DNA from: Curvibacter sp.
Lineage (GTDB): Bacteria; Pseudomonadota; Gammaproteobacteria; Burkholderiales; Burkholderiaceae_C
Direction of reading: 5' to 3'
Length of the DNA stretch: 38,538 bases
Assembly (NCBI GenBank): GCA_019233055.1
Contig: JAFAMV010000087.1
Coordinates: 1-38,538 of the forward strand
Part shown: in pieces, positions 37,726 through 38,538 of the stretch
Layout of the letters: the number at the start of each line of letters is the position of its first letter
How positions within the stretch are numbered: position 1 is the first letter of the stretch
Notes under the pieces: model-generated
Seen by the model: the letters and a program-made list of their open reading frames with translations, nothing else
Told to the model about the DNA's origin: nothing
The model's database searches: none
Position numbers and translations under genes: made by a program

Positions 37726-38538
37726 TCCATCCCTGCCGCCGGCCCCGCTTTGCGCGGGGCCGGCGGGGTGGTGGTCGCGCGGTCGAAGCGCTGCAGGTAG
37801 TCGAGCTGCTCGGTCCCGCACCAACGATCCCACCAGGTGAACCACAGACCATAGTTGCCGCGCGCGGTCTCGTGGTGCATGTGGTGGTGGGTGGTGGTGG
37901 TGAAGCGCCCGCCCAGCCAGTGCCGCGCGAAGCCGGCCGGCAGGGTCTCGATGGACAGGTGCCCATGGGCGTTGCGGATGATCTGGTGCAGCGAGAACAC
38001 CAGCATCACCCCGCCATGCACCGGCAGCAGGCACAGCAGCAGGGGCGTGAACAGGCCGTTGACCAGGGCCTCGACCGGGTGGAAGGCGTAGGCGGCCCAG
38101 GGCGAGGGCTGGCGCGAGCGGTGGTGTAGCCCATGGAAGCGCCGGAACAGCCAGCGCGTGTGCAACAGTCGGTGCGTCCAGTAGAAATAGGCATCGTGCA
38201 ACACCAGCAGCACCGGCAGGCTCAGCCAGAACCAGGCCCAGCCATAGCGGTCGGGGCGGCGGTAGATGACCGCGTAGCCCGAGAAGAACAGGGCGGTCAC
38301 CCCGAGGCCGATGCCGGCGAACACCATCAGGCTGAGGCCCGAGTACAGCAGTTCGCGGCGCAGGTCACTGCCCCGGGGCCAGCCCGCGATCACGCGGTGG
38401 GCCAGGCGGCGGCGCAGCAGCACATGCACCAGGCCCCAGAACAGCAGGCCGACCACCAGGTAGCGGGCGCCCTCCAGGGCCAGGTTGCCGAGCCAGACCT
38501 GGCGCCCGAGGCGCCAGGTGTCTTGATTGAAGGACTGC
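37653..38538 (-). CDS. Sterol desaturase / fatty acid hydroxylase family protein, 5' end beyond the window
   Basis: The frame is open to the window edge (upstream codons read QSFNQDTWRLGRQVWLGNLALEG), so the true start lies outside; an in-frame GTG at 38456 is not taken as the start. The family's di-iron histidine clusters are all visible: HDAYFYWTHRLLH, HGLHHR and HHHMHHE, between hydrophobic helices. Such proteins hydroxylate or desaturate lipids in the membrane. The last 40 residues (RATTTPPAPRKAGPAAG onward) are not typical of the family; they read through the hairpin after dctQM and overlap dctQM by 73 bp. The core is secure, the tail is doubtful. Confidence 0.88.
   Translation of the reverse strand, partial: QSFNQDTWRLGRQVWLGNLALEGARYLVVGLLFWGLVHVLLRRRLAHRVIAGWPRGSDLRRELLYSGLSLMVFAGIGLGVTALFFSGYAVIYRRPDRYGWAWFWLSLPVLLVLHDAYFYWTHRLLHTRWLFRRFHGLHHRSRQPSPWAAYAFHPVEALVNGLFTPLLLCLLPVHGGVMLVFSLHQIIRNAHGHLSIETLPAGFARHWLGGRFTTTTHHHMHHETARGNYGLWFTWWDRWCGTEQLDYLQRFDRATTTPPAPRKAGPAAGMDQRKPSDSQGTAATMAVPTSSASR
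37736..37766. terminator. Strong hairpin after dctQM
   Basis: CCGCCGGCCCCGC and GCGGGGCCGGCGG form a perfect 13-bp stem with a 5-base loop, 10 bp after the dctQM stop. It probably ends the catabolic/transport operon, although no U-tract follows. It lies inside the read-through tail of the convergent desaturase gene, so it may serve both directions. Confidence 0.65.

Noticed and set aside
35785..38034. A 749-residue minus-strand open frame across the TRAP permease
   Set aside because: Antisense to dctQM, whose membrane-helix pattern and DctQM motifs are clear; the frame has a shadow-type composition.

Overview
The window is about 38.5 kb of very GC-rich chromosomal DNA, tightly packed with genes. 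The proteins look like those of a betaproteobacterium, most likely a Burkholderiales member near Comamonadaceae, Sphaerotilaceae or Rubrivivax. That placement rests on protein style and gene order (corC-lnt near glyQ, an MdtABC-type pump encoded with its own outer-membrane channel, DctP/DctQM TRAP genes) and is an inference. I see no rRNA, tRNA, CRISPR array, insertion sequence or phage gene.

Positions 1-7.0 kb: the 5' part of glyQ; a periplasmic L-asparaginase (ansB) divergent from a LysR regulator; then, on the minus strand, lnt, corC, a GNAT acetyltransferase and an Lrp/AsnC regulator. The ansB/lysR pair appears to sit inside an otherwise familiar corC-lnt-glyQ order. 7.0-12.0 kb: hpd (4-hydroxyphenylpyruvate dioxygenase), divergent from the Lrp gene, then an alpha/beta hydrolase, a FadD-type acyl-CoA ligase and a metallo-beta-lactamase-fold hydrolase.

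12.0-19.3 kb: housekeeping genes: soluble lytic transglycosylase, 5-formyltetrahydrofolate cyclo-ligase, a 7TM-DISM diguanylate cyclase, a glutathione S-transferase-like protein, tRNA CCA nucleotidyltransferase and a glycine-zipper envelope protein. The transglycosylase and cyclo-ligase start codons are back to back, 9 bp apart. 19.3-29.0 kb: a complete RND efflux operon (MdtA-like adaptor, two RND permeases, outer-membrane lipoprotein channel), preceded by a small DUF2905 membrane protein.

29.1-37.7 kb: the least explained part. An IclR regulator lies between two transcription units. One (minus strand) encodes two consecutive PPC/DUF296-domain proteins and a short-chain dehydrogenase. The other (plus strand) encodes an SCP2-type thiolase, an acyl-CoA synthetase and a TRAP transporter (DctP plus fused DctQM). 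A perfect interrupted palindrome lies in the iclR-thiolase gap, and a second palindrome overlaps a candidate promoter of the PPC unit. The simplest reading is a regulated locus for uptake, CoA activation, thiolytic cleavage and redox processing of an unidentified organic acid, with the PPC pair in an undescribed accessory role. The window ends in a sterol-desaturase family gene whose 3' end overlaps dctQM.
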